The notes under the pieces are model-generated. The model was not told the origin of the DNA. It ran no database searches and was given only the letters and a program-made list of their open reading frames with translations. A stretch of 64,000 nt of DNA from Fimenecus sp052169395 (lineage in GTDB: Bacteria; Bacillota; Clostridia; Oscillospirales; Acutalibacteraceae), in NCBI GenBank assembly GCA_052169395.1, contig JBQNCN010000002.1:186001-250000 (forward strand). Reading direction: 5' to 3'. This document shows, one piece after another, positions 43,731-52,401 of the stretch (the stretch's first letter is position 1; each line of letters starts with the position of its first letter). A program made the translations under genes and the position numbers.

Positions 43731-43762
43731 TTGACAATAAAATAATAAAAATATAATATAAT
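43731..43762 (+). promoter_or_regulatory. SemiSWEET promoter
   Basis: TTGACA at 43731-43736 followed by overlapping -10-like boxes (TAATAT at 43754-43759 with a 17-base spacer; TATAAT at 43757-43762). Confidence 0.55.
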
Positions 43763-43824
43763 CTTATAAAAAGAAATATTTATCTGTAAAATTATTTTGA
43801 CGAAATTATAAAGAAGATGATATT

Positions 43825-44082
43825 ATGAATCAGAAAATGCTGAAAATTATGGGGTGGATAGCGACAGGTACTGCAATGTTTATGTATATATCTTATTTTC
43901 CTCAAATTATTAATAATATACATGGGCATAAAAGTGGTTTTTTGCAGCCTATGGTTGCGGCAATAAATTGTACTTTATGGGTTAGTTACGGTTTTTTTCA
44001 AAAGAAAAAAGATTGGCCTCTTGTAGCAGCTAATATACCGGGGGTAATATTTGGAACTATGGCAGCTGTTACCGCTTTATAG
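43825..44082 (+). CDS. SemiSWEET-family sugar transporter
   Basis: 85 residues with three membrane helices, the size of bacterial SemiSWEETs, which dimerise to move sugars. The PQ motif lies in MYISYFPQIINNIHGHKSGF, followed by ALINCT-type helix 2 (AAINCTLWVSYG) and a third helix (IPGVIFGTMAAV). A weak AAGAAG precedes the ATG. It stands alone with its own promoter and terminator. Confidence 0.88.
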   Translation: MNQKMLKIMGWIATGTAMFMYISYFPQIINNIHGHKSGFLQPMVAAINCTLWVSYGFFQKKKDWPLVAANIPGVIFGTMAAVTAL

Positions 44083-44151
44083 ACAGAATTAAAAATATAA
44101 TTTTATGGTTTTGTACCGTATAAGTAAGTTGACAATAAAAAGTGATTAAAG

Positions 44152-44183
44152 AAACGGTAAATCAAATAGGTTTACTGTTTTTT
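44152..44183 (+). terminator. SemiSWEET terminator
   Basis: AAACGGTAAA (44152-44161) pairs with TTTACTGTTT (44171-44180; one G-U) and is followed by T-rich sequence. Confidence 0.65.
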
Positions 44184-44247
44184 CTTTGCTGAAAGTAGAA
44201 ACGGGATGTTTGATATTTTAAAGTTTTTATAAAGAATGTGTAAAAGC

Positions 44248-44275
44248 CAAAGGACCCGCTTTTACGGGTCCTTTG
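44248..44275. terminator. Terminator-like hairpin
   Basis: Perfect 11-bp stem CAAAGGACCCG/CGGGTCCTTTG with a 6-base loop. It lies in the gap between SemiSWEET and the polytopic membrane protein gene. No gene ends directly before it, so it may be left from a lost gene. Confidence 0.55.
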
Positions 44276-44421
44276 ATTTAAGGAGTCTGTTATGAAAAAA
44301 ATCTTCATTAGTGTTCTCTCGAACAATTCATAGTATAGCTCTGAAATATTTCCGTTATATATAAATCGTGTAAACAAATTGTGAATATCAATTATTTTGA
44401 AAATATGATAAAATCTTCAGT

Positions 44422-46092
44422 ATGATTATAAATAAAGAAAAACAAAGAAGTATTATACGGAGTGTTTGTCTTTGTATTATTTTGACGGTACTTCCTATTT
44501 TGACAGAACTTGTTTTGTCCCGTGTTTTTTCGGTAAAATTCAGTGCGTTAAGAGCGGCTCTGTATTTTTTTATATCCATATTTATTTTTTTAGCGTTTCA
44601 GATTTTTCCGCTTTTTAAAATAAAATTATCCGATAAAAATCGTGTATCAACTGTTATTATTGTATTTACGTTGATTATTACAGTTTTAATATCTGTTATT
44701 CCAATGACCCTTAACCCTGTATGGAACGGAGAAATTCCGGATCACCGTGCGGAATATGAAGAGGCGGCGGCAGCCTATCTTGAGGGAAGACTTTATATTG
44801 AAACGGAGGAAATCCCTCAGGCTCTCAAGGATTTACCAAATCCCTATGATTATATAGCCAGAAAAAGAATCGGAATAGATGTTGAGCCTACGCTTTGGGA
44901 CAGAGCTTACTATAAAGGACATCTTTATCTTTATTTCGGTGTGTTTCCCGTAATCACCGTCTTTATGCCGTATAAGGCGATTACAGGGAAGAATCTTACC
45001 ACATGGAAAGCAACTGCAATTTTTACAACATTTTCCATAATCGGTATTTTTGCACTTTTTTATTTTATGGCAAAAAAGAATTTTAAAGATATGCGTCTTT
45101 CAACATATCTTTTTATTTCAGCGGCACTTTGTCTTTGTTCGTTCTGGTATCTTTCAATGTTTCCAGCACTTTATTGCACTGCAATTTCAGCAGGACTTGC
45201 TCTTGAGATATGGAGTATTTATTTTTTGTTCCGTGCAACTTATTCAGCGGCATCTTCAAAAAAAAATCTTCTTATATTTTTAGGCTCTCTCTGCGGTGCG
45301 CTTACATTCAGTGCAAGACCCACCGTTGCGCTTTCGTCACTTATATTTCTTCCGTTTTTTATTATTCTGATTTTTAAGGATTTAAAGAAACTGCCGATTT
45401 ATAAAAGAAAAAAAGAGACTGTTTGCCGCTTTTTTTCAATTGCGTTTCCATATATTTCTGTTGCCGTATTGCTTATGCTCTATAATTTTGTTCGCTTTGA
45501 AAATCCGTTTGAATTCGGGCAGAGTTATCAACTTACAGTTGCGGACCAGCATGGGTATCTTTCGGGTAGCGGTATAAATATGGAAAATATTTTTAAAGGT
45601 TTCTTTACTCTTATTTTTGATTTCGGAAAGCATTTTGTTGAGGATTTTACAGGACGATTTCCGTTTATTTCCCGTGCCCCTGTATTTTCATTGTTTCCGA
45701 TTTTATTTATAGGACTTTTTGCTTTACCGTTTTCTTTTTTTGAAGTTCAAAGGAAAAACCGTCTTGGATTTATATATTTTCCTTCAATCATTTCACCGTT
45801 TATAGTTTTTTTGAGCGATTGTATAGCTTCTCCAATACCTCTCATGCGCTATTCTGCGGACTTCACCTTTCTTTTTGCCGTTTCGGCATTTATAGGAATA
45901 TTATTAATTTTGAATTATTTGAAGAAAAAAAACAAAAGGCTTTCAAATGCCTTTCAGATATTTTTATGTTTTTTGTCTGTTTTTGTTTTTATAATTGTAT
46001 TTTTGCTTCAGTTTACAAAGGGGGATTCTTCTCTGGCTGATCTGTTTCCGAATGAAATGAATGAAATATCGGATTTTTTTATGTATAAATAA
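44422..46092 (+). CDS. Polytopic membrane protein, possible GT-C type glycosyltransferase
   Basis: 556 residues with about 11-12 membrane helices. After two helices there is an extracytoplasmic loop EIPDHRAEYEEAAAAYLEGRL and later LWDRAYYKGHLYLYFGVFP, which resembles the acidic first loop of GT-C (family 39-like) lipid-sugar transferases. I cannot confirm the family. No ribosome site precedes the ATG; a TAAAAT box at 44409-44414 is so close that the mRNA may have almost no leader. A strong terminator follows the gene. Confidence 0.72.
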   Translation: MIINKEKQRSIIRSVCLCIILTVLPILTELVLSRVFSVKFSALRAALYFFISIFIFLAFQIFPLFKIKLSDKNRVSTVIIVFTLIITVLISVIPMTLNPVWNGEIPDHRAEYEEAAAAYLEGRLYIETEEIPQALKDLPNPYDYIARKRIGIDVEPTLWDRAYYKGHLYLYFGVFPVITVFMPYKAITGKNLTTWKATAIFTTFSIIGIFALFYFMAKKNFKDMRLSTYLFISAALCLCSFWYLSMFPALYCTAISAGLALEIWSIYFLFRATYSAASSKKNLLIFLGSLCGALTFSARPTVALSSLIFLPFFIILIFKDLKKLPIYKRKKETVCRFFSIAFPYISVAVLLMLYNFVRFENPFEFGQSYQLTVADQHGYLSGSGINMENIFKGFFTLIFDFGKHFVEDFTGRFPFISRAPVFSLFPILFIGLFALPFSFFEVQRKNRLGFIYFPSIISPFIVFLSDCIASPIPLMRYSADFTFLFAVSAFIGILLILNYLKKKNKRLSNAFQIFLCFLSVFVFIIVFLLQFTKGDSSLADLFPNEMNEISDFFMYK

Positions 46093-46119
46093 AAAACGAA
46101 GGGGTTTCCTTCGTTTTTT
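46091..46119. terminator. Bidirectional terminator
   Basis: AAAAAACGAAGG (46091-46102) pairs with CCTTCGTTTTTT (46108-46119). It serves the convergent genes at 44422-46092 and 46118-46807. Confidence 0.88.
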
Positions 46120-46807
46120 AAATTTTTTCTCCGGTTTCAGCATTGACAATGCTTTTAAAAAGGGCGGTATGTGTTCTGCTTATAAATTTATCTTCATGCA
46201 TTGAACCGAAATACCACTTGTCGAATTTTATCTGTTCACTCATTTCATCAAAATATGAATTAAGCACCGTAATTTTAAGACTGTCATAATCACTCATCAT
46301 AAGAAAGCCCTTTACTTTTGCAGGCGGCTCATGTGTAAATACATAGTCAACTTTGTAGCCGAATTTATCAAGATTTTCCGCACCCTCCGCAAGCTCATCC
46401 GAACGCGGCAGACTGTCTCTTGCATGTTCTGAATTTTCTTCTCTTATTTCAATATCCGGACTTTCTCCTCCGCCCATAACGAACGCCATTTTTCCACCGA
46501 GGTTATATATCTGACCTCTCATGAGGTGATAGAGATTACCATAAATTTTCTGCACCTTGCCGCCTTTCCATTCGCTTACGGAGTATCTTTCCATAAGACT
46601 GAAGTTTTCATGTGTGCCGTCAAGAAAACAGATGTTGTAGCGTCTGGATCCCAAATCTTTTAAAATTTTTTCCTCTTTTTTGCCGCCGTTCCAGATAAAA
46701 CCGAAATCTCCAAGCACTATAAGGGTGTCGCCTTCGTGCAGAGCTTTAAGGCGTGATTTTGAAAGTCTTTCAATTTTACCGTGCGTATCGCCCGTTACAT
46801 AAATCAA
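46118..46807 (-). CDS. Metallophosphoesterase
   Basis: 229 residues, calcineurin-like fold. Metal motifs: YVTGDTHGKI (D-x-H), LIVLGDFGFIWNG (GDxG region), LDGTHEN (GTHE in place of GNHD), and FTHEPPAKV (GH-like His). Substrate unknown; cytosolic. Confidence 0.88.
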   Translation of the reverse strand: MIYVTGDTHGKIERLSKSRLKALHEGDTLIVLGDFGFIWNGGKKEEKILKDLGSRRYNICFLDGTHENFSLMERYSVSEWKGGKVQKIYGNLYHLMRGQIYNLGGKMAFVMGGGESPDIEIREENSEHARDSLPRSDELAEGAENLDKFGYKVDYVFTHEPPAKVKGFLMMSDYDSLKITVLNSYFDEMSEQIKFDKWYFGSMHEDKFISRTHTALFKSIVNAETGEKI

Positions 46808-46892
46808 ACCGAACTCCCGTTTATTGATATTATCTTTAGTGTTTGATATACTAAATAATATATTATTCCATTTATTTTTTCAAGGAGGCGCT

Positions 46893-48236
46893 ATGAAAAA
46901 ACGGCTTGCCTTTGTTTTATCATTTGTAATCTTTATTGTTTCATTTATTCCGTTAGGGTCCTTTGCCGCCTATGACAATTCTTTTGAGAGTGTCTGTAAT
47001 ATTCTCTATATGGAAAATCTTGATATGGGAACGGTAGTTTTTAATAAGAATGCCGAGCTTCGTACCGCTCCTGCAAGTCTTACTAAAATTATGACTGCGG
47101 TTGTGGTTATTGAAAAGGCTGAGGATCCGAATAAAATAATAACTGTTTCTCATAATGCAATGAACAGTATTTACGGAACAAATTCTTCTTCTGCCGGTCT
47201 TAAAGCTGAAGAGAAACTGAGCATAAAGGATCTTCTTGCGGCAATGATGATACAGTCTGCAAATGAGGCCGCTGAAGCACTTGCCGATTATTTCGGTGAA
47301 GGGAATATCCACAATTTTATTGATATGATGAATGAAAGGGCAAGGCAACTCGGACTTTCAGGAACACATTATGAAAATGCACACGGGCTTGATGTCGATG
47401 GGCATTACACAACGGCAAAGGATATTGCCGTGCTTACAAAGCATGCACTTACGCTTCCGCTTTTTAAGGAAATAGTTGAATCCGAGCATTATGCTTTGCC
47501 TGCAACAAACAAAAATCCTGCAAGAGAGCTTTCACATACAAACCTTTTGATGAATCCTAAATATCGTGCATATTATTATGAATATGCCAAGGGAATAAAA
47601 ACGGGGACAACGGATAAGGCGGGTTTTTGCCTTGTTTCAAGAGCCGAAAGAGACGGATATAACTATCTTTGTGTTGCAATGCAGGGACCGCAAAAGGATA
47701 TGACCGGTGACGGCTATGTTGACAATTCGGCATTTTTAACTGTGAAAAAAGCTTTTAAATGGGCGTTTTCACATTTGACTTATGCAGTGGTTGCATCAAA
47801 GAACGATATTGCAAAGGTAGTAAAGGTAAATTACGGCAAAAAGACCGACAGTGTATGTCTTGTTCCTAAAAATGATGTGAGTGCGCTTGTGCCTGAGGGT
47901 GTTGATTCTTCTCAGGTGAAAATTGTACCTAAGGATACCACAAAATCAGAGGTGAACGCTCCCGTAAAAAAAGGAGAGGTTTTAGGTTCGGCAGATGTTT
48001 ATTATGCGGGAGAATCAGTTGCAACAGTAGAACTTGTAGCTTCCGACAGTGTCGGTTTTAAGCTCAGCTCATTTATATTTCAGAAAATTATAAAGTCAAA
48101 AATATTTCTTGCGGCAGCGGTATTGGCTTTGTTTTTTATAGTTTTAATTTTTATCATAAGAGCAAAAAATAAAAGAAAAAGAAGAAATAAAAAATATCGA
48201 AACGAAACGCCAAGAGTAATTAAAAGGATTAAGTAG
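46893..48236 (+). CDS. dacA: D-alanyl-D-alanine carboxypeptidase (DacA type)
   Basis: 447 residues from the ATG at 46893, with AAGGAGG 4 bases upstream; the open frame extends to 46824 but crosses that site. Signal peptide (KKRLAFVLSFVIFIVSFIPLGSFA), then the peptidase S11 domain with SxxK in PASLTKIMTA, SxN in QSANEAAE and KTG in GIKTGTTDKAG. A membrane helix at about 415-435 and a basic tail anchor it. It trims the terminal D-Ala from peptidoglycan stem peptides. The following gene starts 7 bases later. Confidence 0.94.
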   Translation: MKKRLAFVLSFVIFIVSFIPLGSFAAYDNSFESVCNILYMENLDMGTVVFNKNAELRTAPASLTKIMTAVVVIEKAEDPNKIITVSHNAMNSIYGTNSSSAGLKAEEKLSIKDLLAAMMIQSANEAAEALADYFGEGNIHNFIDMMNERARQLGLSGTHYENAHGLDVDGHYTTAKDIAVLTKHALTLPLFKEIVESEHYALPATNKNPARELSHTNLLMNPKYRAYYYEYAKGIKTGTTDKAGFCLVSRAERDGYNYLCVAMQGPQKDMTGDGYVDNSAFLTVKKAFKWAFSHLTYAVVASKNDIAKVVKVNYGKKTDSVCLVPKNDVSALVPEGVDSSQVKIVPKDTTKSEVNAPVKKGEVLGSADVYYAGESVATVELVASDSVGFKLSSFIFQKIIKSKIFLAAAVLALFFIVLIFIIRAKNKRKRRNKKYRNETPRVIKRIK

Positions 48237-48243
48237 GTGCAAA

Positions 48244-48858
48244 ATGGAAGTATACGATATTTCAAGGAATATTGATGAAAATATTTATCCGGGAGATCCT
48301 GAAAGCAGAACTGTAAGAATAAAGTCGATATCCGATGGGGATGATTGTAATCTTTCTGCGGTTTATATGGGTGCACATAACGGAACTCACCTTGACGCAC
48401 CTTTGCATTTTATTGACGATGGAATGAGTGTAGATGAAATTTCACTTGAAAATCTTATAGGACCGTGTACCGTTATAAATATGTCGCCCGGGTTTATAAC
48501 CGGAGAGGTCGTTGAAAAAAACTTTCCTAAAGTTGATAGAATTCTGATACACGGTAAGGGTAAGGCGTTCCTTCATAAAACAGGAGCGGAAATACTTGTT
48601 GATAACGGAGTTTTGCTTGTCGGCACCGATGCAAACAGCATTGAACCTTCCGAGGCAGAGGGTGCGGCGCATAATACACTTTTGGAAAACGGTGTTCCGA
48701 TCCTTGAGAATATTGATTTGACCGACATTCCCTCAGGAGAATATTTTCTTTTTGCGGTACCGATTAAAATTAAAGATTGTGAGGCGGCGCCCGTAAGGGC
48801 CGTGCTGATTAAAGGGCCTATAAGTTTTCAGGAAAAAATAGATTTTGATAATATATAG
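48244..48858 (+). CDS. Cyclase-family metal-dependent hydrolase (kynurenine formamidase-like)
   Basis: 204 residues. The motif GAHNGTHLDAPLHFIDDG gives the H-x-G-T-H-x-D metal site of the cyclase/KynB family. Members cleave cyclic or N-formyl amides; the substrate here is not known. Translated with dacA (7-base gap). Confidence 0.88.
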   Translation: MEVYDISRNIDENIYPGDPESRTVRIKSISDGDDCNLSAVYMGAHNGTHLDAPLHFIDDGMSVDEISLENLIGPCTVINMSPGFITGEVVEKNFPKVDRILIHGKGKAFLHKTGAEILVDNGVLLVGTDANSIEPSEAEGAAHNTLLENGVPILENIDLTDIPSGEYFLFAVPIKIKDCEAAPVRAVLIKGPISFQEKIDFDNI

Positions 48859-48879
48859 AAGATAATAAAGGAGTGCAAT

Positions 48880-50652
48880 ATGGCGGATATAAACTTTGAC
48901 TTTATAAAAAAAATGAAGGCGGATGCGGAGTTTTATGCTCCGCCGACCGATACAAAAAAGAAAACGATTATTTCGTTGATTCTGACCGTAGTTATCGGTG
49001 CGGTGCAGTTTTATGCGATGGTACCCGCACTTAATTTTAAATCCTCCGAATTTTATATGTTTATTTTTTCTATGCTTGTCGCCTTTATCGTCATAAACAT
49101 CGTATTATCAAAGATATTTACGGCACCCGAATATCTGCCCTATATAAAAAAGAACGGTAAAGTCGCCGCAATTATAGCAGGCGTTTTAGCGATTGTTATC
49201 GCTGTCGGCGGTCTAAGCGGAGCTGCACTTTTCAGAGCAAAATCTTATTCAAAGCTTATGCCTGTAAAGGATGGAGATTTTAAGGCGGATGTTTCAGAAA
49301 TTGATTTTTCGTCCGTGCCCACTCTTGATGCAAATTCGGCAAAAAAAATAGCGGAGCGAACCCTTGGAGATTTATCCGACTATGTTTCACAGTTTGAAGT
49401 TTCAGATTCTGCTACGCAAATAAATTTGAATAAGGTTCCCACAAGAGTTTTCCCGCTGAAATATGGTGATTTCTTTAAATGGATGCGGAATACAAAAAAT
49501 GGAATTCCGGCTTATATAAGCGTTGATACAACCACACAGGAGGGAAAAATAGAACGCCTTGAGAGCGGTATAAAATATTCTCCGGCAGAGCTTTTCAATA
49601 GAAATCTGATAAGATATTTGCGTTTCAGGCATCCCACGCTTATGTTCGGCACTCCAAACTTTGAGGTAAATGAAGAAAAAACTCCTTATTATATAGTTCC
49701 CGTACTTGATAAAACCATAGGACTCTTCGGCGGTAGAGATTCCGTTGGCGCCGTGGTTCTGAATGCACAGACAGGTGAAGAAAGTCTTATTTATACAACT
49801 GAAAGAGGCAAAAAGCTTTTAAAGACGGACAAGAGCGTAAACGATAAGGATTTTCTCTGGATTGACAAGGTATATGAAAGTTCGCTTTTAACAGAACAAT
49901 ACAATTATTTCGGCAAGCTCAACGGCGGTTTCTGGAACAGTATTATAGGACAGAAGAATGTAAGTGTAACCTCACAGGGCTATAATTATCTTGCTCTTAA
50001 TGATGATGTTTATATGTATACGGGTGTTACCTCCATAAGTTCTGACCAGTCTATTATTGGATTTGTGCTTATCAATCAGCGCACCAAAGAGGCTAAATTC
50101 TATCGCATTTCAGGCGCTCTTGAAAGTCAGGCGATGACCTCCGCACAGGGTGCCGTTCAGCAGTACAGTTATAACGCAACTTTTCCTCTTCTTCTTAATA
50201 TTTCAGGTGAACCGACTTATTTTGTGGCCCTTAAGGACAGCTCTGAACTTGTGAAAATGTATGCTATGGTAAATGTTAAGCAAAGCACTGTTGTAGGGTT
50301 CGGTACAAGCCTTACGGAATGTACCGAAAAATATGCTTCCGAGCTTAAAAAGAACGGTATCTCAGTCGATATAAATGTTAATAAGTTGGGTGCGGAAAAC
50401 GACCCGACAAAACAGGGTAGTGAAAAGCAAACGGAAGTTCTTACTGTTTCAGGTAAAGTAGTGGAAATCCGCTCCGCAAGCCTTGCGGGTGACACCTATT
50501 ATTTTGTAAAACTTGAGGGACAGGATAAGTTCTTTAAACTTAAAGCATCGGAAAATGAAAAAGCTGTGCTTATGAATACAGGTGAAAATATAAGCGTAAC
50601 CTTATCCAAAACAGAAAGCGATAAAACAATTATAGATGGAAAACTTAATTAA
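48880..50652 (+). CDS. Membrane protein of unknown function
   Basis: 590 residues. Three membrane helices at about 27-47, 55-75 and 92-115; the rest is a large extracytoplasmic domain with repeated beta-type segments (PYYIVPVLDKTIGLFGGRDSVGAVVLNAQTGE, YLALNDDVYMYTGVTS, IIGFVLINQRTKEAKFYRI). The C-terminal 60 residues form a small beta-barrel-like region (EVLTVSGKVVEIRSASLAGD). No family recognised. It has AAGGAG before the ATG and follows the cyclase gene by 21 bases, ending at a strong terminator. Confidence 0.72.
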   Translation: MADINFDFIKKMKADAEFYAPPTDTKKKTIISLILTVVIGAVQFYAMVPALNFKSSEFYMFIFSMLVAFIVINIVLSKIFTAPEYLPYIKKNGKVAAIIAGVLAIVIAVGGLSGAALFRAKSYSKLMPVKDGDFKADVSEIDFSSVPTLDANSAKKIAERTLGDLSDYVSQFEVSDSATQINLNKVPTRVFPLKYGDFFKWMRNTKNGIPAYISVDTTTQEGKIERLESGIKYSPAELFNRNLIRYLRFRHPTLMFGTPNFEVNEEKTPYYIVPVLDKTIGLFGGRDSVGAVVLNAQTGEESLIYTTERGKKLLKTDKSVNDKDFLWIDKVYESSLLTEQYNYFGKLNGGFWNSIIGQKNVSVTSQGYNYLALNDDVYMYTGVTSISSDQSIIGFVLINQRTKEAKFYRISGALESQAMTSAQGAVQQYSYNATFPLLLNISGEPTYFVALKDSSELVKMYAMVNVKQSTVVGFGTSLTECTEKYASELKKNGISVDINVNKLGAENDPTKQGSEKQTEVLTVSGKVVEIRSASLAGDTYYFVKLEGQDKFFKLKASENEKAVLMNTGENISVTLSKTESDKTIIDGKLN

Positions 50653-50670
50653 AAAATAGAATAAAGTATA

Positions 50671-50700
50671 AATGTACGGAGTTTCTCCGTACATTTATTT
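50671..50700 (+). terminator. Terminator of the dacA operon
   Basis: AATGTACGGAG (50671-50681) pairs with CTCCGTACATT (50685-50695), then T-rich sequence. Confidence 0.85.
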
Positions 50701-50765
50701 TGAAATAATATATTAAAATATTTATTCGGATTTTGTATGTTGTTCGTTCTTTAAAGTTCTTTTTC

Positions 50766-50794
50766 TTGACAAAAACATGAGCCTCGTTTATAAT
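50766..50794 (+). promoter_or_regulatory. rpsU promoter, consensus
   Basis: TTGACA (50766-50771) and TATAAT (50789-50794) with a 17-base spacer; perfect sigma-A consensus. Confidence 0.88.
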
Positions 50795-50827
50795 TTATTT
50801 CATTATATAAGTAAGGAGGGAAGCAAA

Positions 50828-51007
50828 GTGAGCAGTGAAATCAAATTGAGAGACGGCGAGTCCTTGGACAATGCGTTAAGACGATTCAAAAGAGAAACTT
50901 CCCGCGCAGGAATAATTTCAGAAGTTCGCAAAAGAGAACACTATGAAAAGCCTTCGGTAAAGCGTAAGAAAAAATCTGAAGCAGCCCGTAAGAGAAAGTT
51001 TAAATAA
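50828..51007 (+). CDS. rpsU: 30S ribosomal protein S21
   Basis: 59 residues from the GTG at 50828, placed 8 bases after AAGGAGGG; the ATG at 50777 lies upstream of that site, just past the -10 box. S21 pattern ESLDNALRRFKRETSRAG and a very basic tail. It binds the 3' end of 16S rRNA. Confidence 0.95.
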   Translation: MSSEIKLRDGESLDNALRRFKRETSRAGIISEVRKREHYEKPSVKRKKKSEAARKRKFK

Positions 51008-51011
51008 TGTC

Positions 51012-51042
51012 GGAAGGCGGGTTTTCCCGCCTTCTTCATTTT
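51012..51042 (+). terminator. rpsU terminator
   Basis: GGAAGGCGGG and CCCGCCTTC form a stem around TTTT, followed by TTCATTTT. Confidence 0.8.
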
Positions 51043-51154
51043 AGGAGCAATATAAAATAAAATTTATACTGTTATTATTTTAGAAGTTAAAGTTATTGAA
51101 AATCATTTAAAGGTCAAGTTTATAAATTTGACGGAAAAATCTTTGCGTATTGAT

Positions 51155-51183
51155 TTGTAAAAACGGCAAACGGATTGTATATA
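51155..51183 (+). promoter_or_regulatory. Possible promoter of the M24 peptidase gene
   Basis: TTGTAA (51155-51160) and TATATA (51178-51183) with a 17-base spacer. Upstream is GTCAA-N10-TTGAC (51113-51132), a possible operator. Confidence 0.4.
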
Positions 51184-51241
51184 AGTTTTTTAATATTGTT
51201 AAGACAGAAGATTGTTTTATAGATATCAATGTAAAAGGAGG

Positions 51242-51277
51242 AGCCGTATCTCAAAATGTTTGAGGAAAAATACGGCT
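51242..51277 (+). promoter_or_regulatory. Hairpin joining the ribosome binding site and start of the M24 peptidase gene
   Basis: AGCCGTAT (51242-51249) pairs with ATACGGCT (51270-51277); inside it CTCAAA (51250-51255) pairs with TTTGAG (51259-51264) leaving ATG 51256-51258 in the loop. AAAAGGAGG ends at the 5' foot (51241) and 8 bases after the 3' foot comes ATG 51286. Confidence 0.6.
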
Positions 51278-51285
51278 ACGGTATT

Positions 51286-52359
51286 ATGAAAATAAGTGAA
51301 TTAAAAGCTCAAATCGCAAAAAGCGATAAAATTGACGGAGCTTTAATAGTAAGTTATGAAAACAGAAGATATTTTACGGAGTTTCCGTCGTCTTCGGGCT
51401 TTGTGCTGGTTTCTGCCAACAGGGCGGTTTTTATAACGGATTCAAGGTATTTTGAGGCTGCAGAGAAAAAGTCAAAAGCGGACGAAACCGTTTTGCAGAC
51501 TAAAATTGATGAGCAGATTAAAGAGTTCTTTTCCGCTGAAAATGTAAAAACTGTTGGTATTGAAGCGTCAAGGCTTACAGTTCGGGATCTTTCACACTAT
51601 GAAAATGCTCTTAACGGAGTGTGCGAAGTTGATTTTTCAGATGAACTTGATGTTATCGTCAAGTCTCTTCGTGATGTAAAGACTGAAAGCGAGATTGAAA
51701 AAATAACAAGAGCACAGAGGATTGCCGAAGAAGGATTTGATCATGTTTTAGGCTTTATCGCACCCGGCAAAACTGAAAAGGAAATTCAGCTTGAGCTTGA
51801 TTTTTATATGCTTTCTCACGGAGCTGAGGCACTTTCATTTGAAACTATCTGCGCAAGCGGTGCCAATTCTTCGGTTCCTCACGCGGTTCCGTCCGAAAAA
51901 AAGGTTGAATACGGCGACTTTATCGTTATCGACTTCGGCGCTCTCTATGAGGGTTATCACAGCGATATGACAAGAACCGTTGCGGTCGGTGCCTGCTCCG
52001 ATGAAATGAAAACCGTATACAACACCGTTTTAAAGGCGCAGAATGCGGGGATTGCCGCCGTAAGACCTGGAATGACAGGTAAAGAGATTGATAAAATTTC
52101 AAGAGATATTATAGCCGAGGCGGGCTATGGAAAATATTTCGGTCATTCGCTTGGACACGGTGTCGGAGTTGAAATTCACGAAACTCCCGTGCTTGCGCCG
52201 TCCGCTGAAAATGTTCTGGAAAAGGGCAATGTCGTAACCGTTGAGCCGGGAATTTATATTCCGGGTAAATTCGGTGTAAGAATAGAAGACTTTGTCTATA
52301 TTACCGAGGACGGCTGCGTAAATATAACAAAGGCGAATAAAGAGCTTACGATAATTTAA
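51286..52359 (+). CDS. M24-family aminopeptidase, Xaa-Pro peptidase-like
   Basis: 357 residues from the ATG at 51286, because the family usually begins M-K-x-x-x-L and the extra 10 residues from ATG 51256 (MFEEKYGYGI) are not family-like. Creatinase N-domain at 1-125, then the pita-bread fold with metal residues in IVIDFGALYEGYHSDMTRTVAVG (two Asp), GHSLGHGVGVEIHE (His), VTVEPGIYI (Glu) and GVRIEDFVYI (Glu). It cleaves the bond before proline in short peptides. The AAGGAGG is 43 bases from this ATG in the linear sequence but a hairpin between could bring it to about 8. Confidence 0.93.
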   Translation: MKISELKAQIAKSDKIDGALIVSYENRRYFTEFPSSSGFVLVSANRAVFITDSRYFEAAEKKSKADETVLQTKIDEQIKEFFSAENVKTVGIEASRLTVRDLSHYENALNGVCEVDFSDELDVIVKSLRDVKTESEIEKITRAQRIAEEGFDHVLGFIAPGKTEKEIQLELDFYMLSHGAEALSFETICASGANSSVPHAVPSEKKVEYGDFIVIDFGALYEGYHSDMTRTVAVGACSDEMKTVYNTVLKAQNAGIAAVRPGMTGKEIDKISRDIIAEAGYGKYFGHSLGHGVGVEIHETPVLAPSAENVLEKGNVVTVEPGIYIPGKFGVRIEDFVYITEDGCVNITKANKELTII

Positions 52360-52370
52360 GCTTAAAAATT

Positions 52371-52401
52371 AAAACTGCAAGGCTTTGCCTTGCAGTTTTT
52401 T
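52371..52401. terminator. Bidirectional terminator
   Basis: AAACTGCAAGGC/GCCTTGCAGTTT-type stem between about 52371 and 52396 followed by a T run; on the other strand it ends the small ORF at 52400-52540. Confidence 0.85.
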
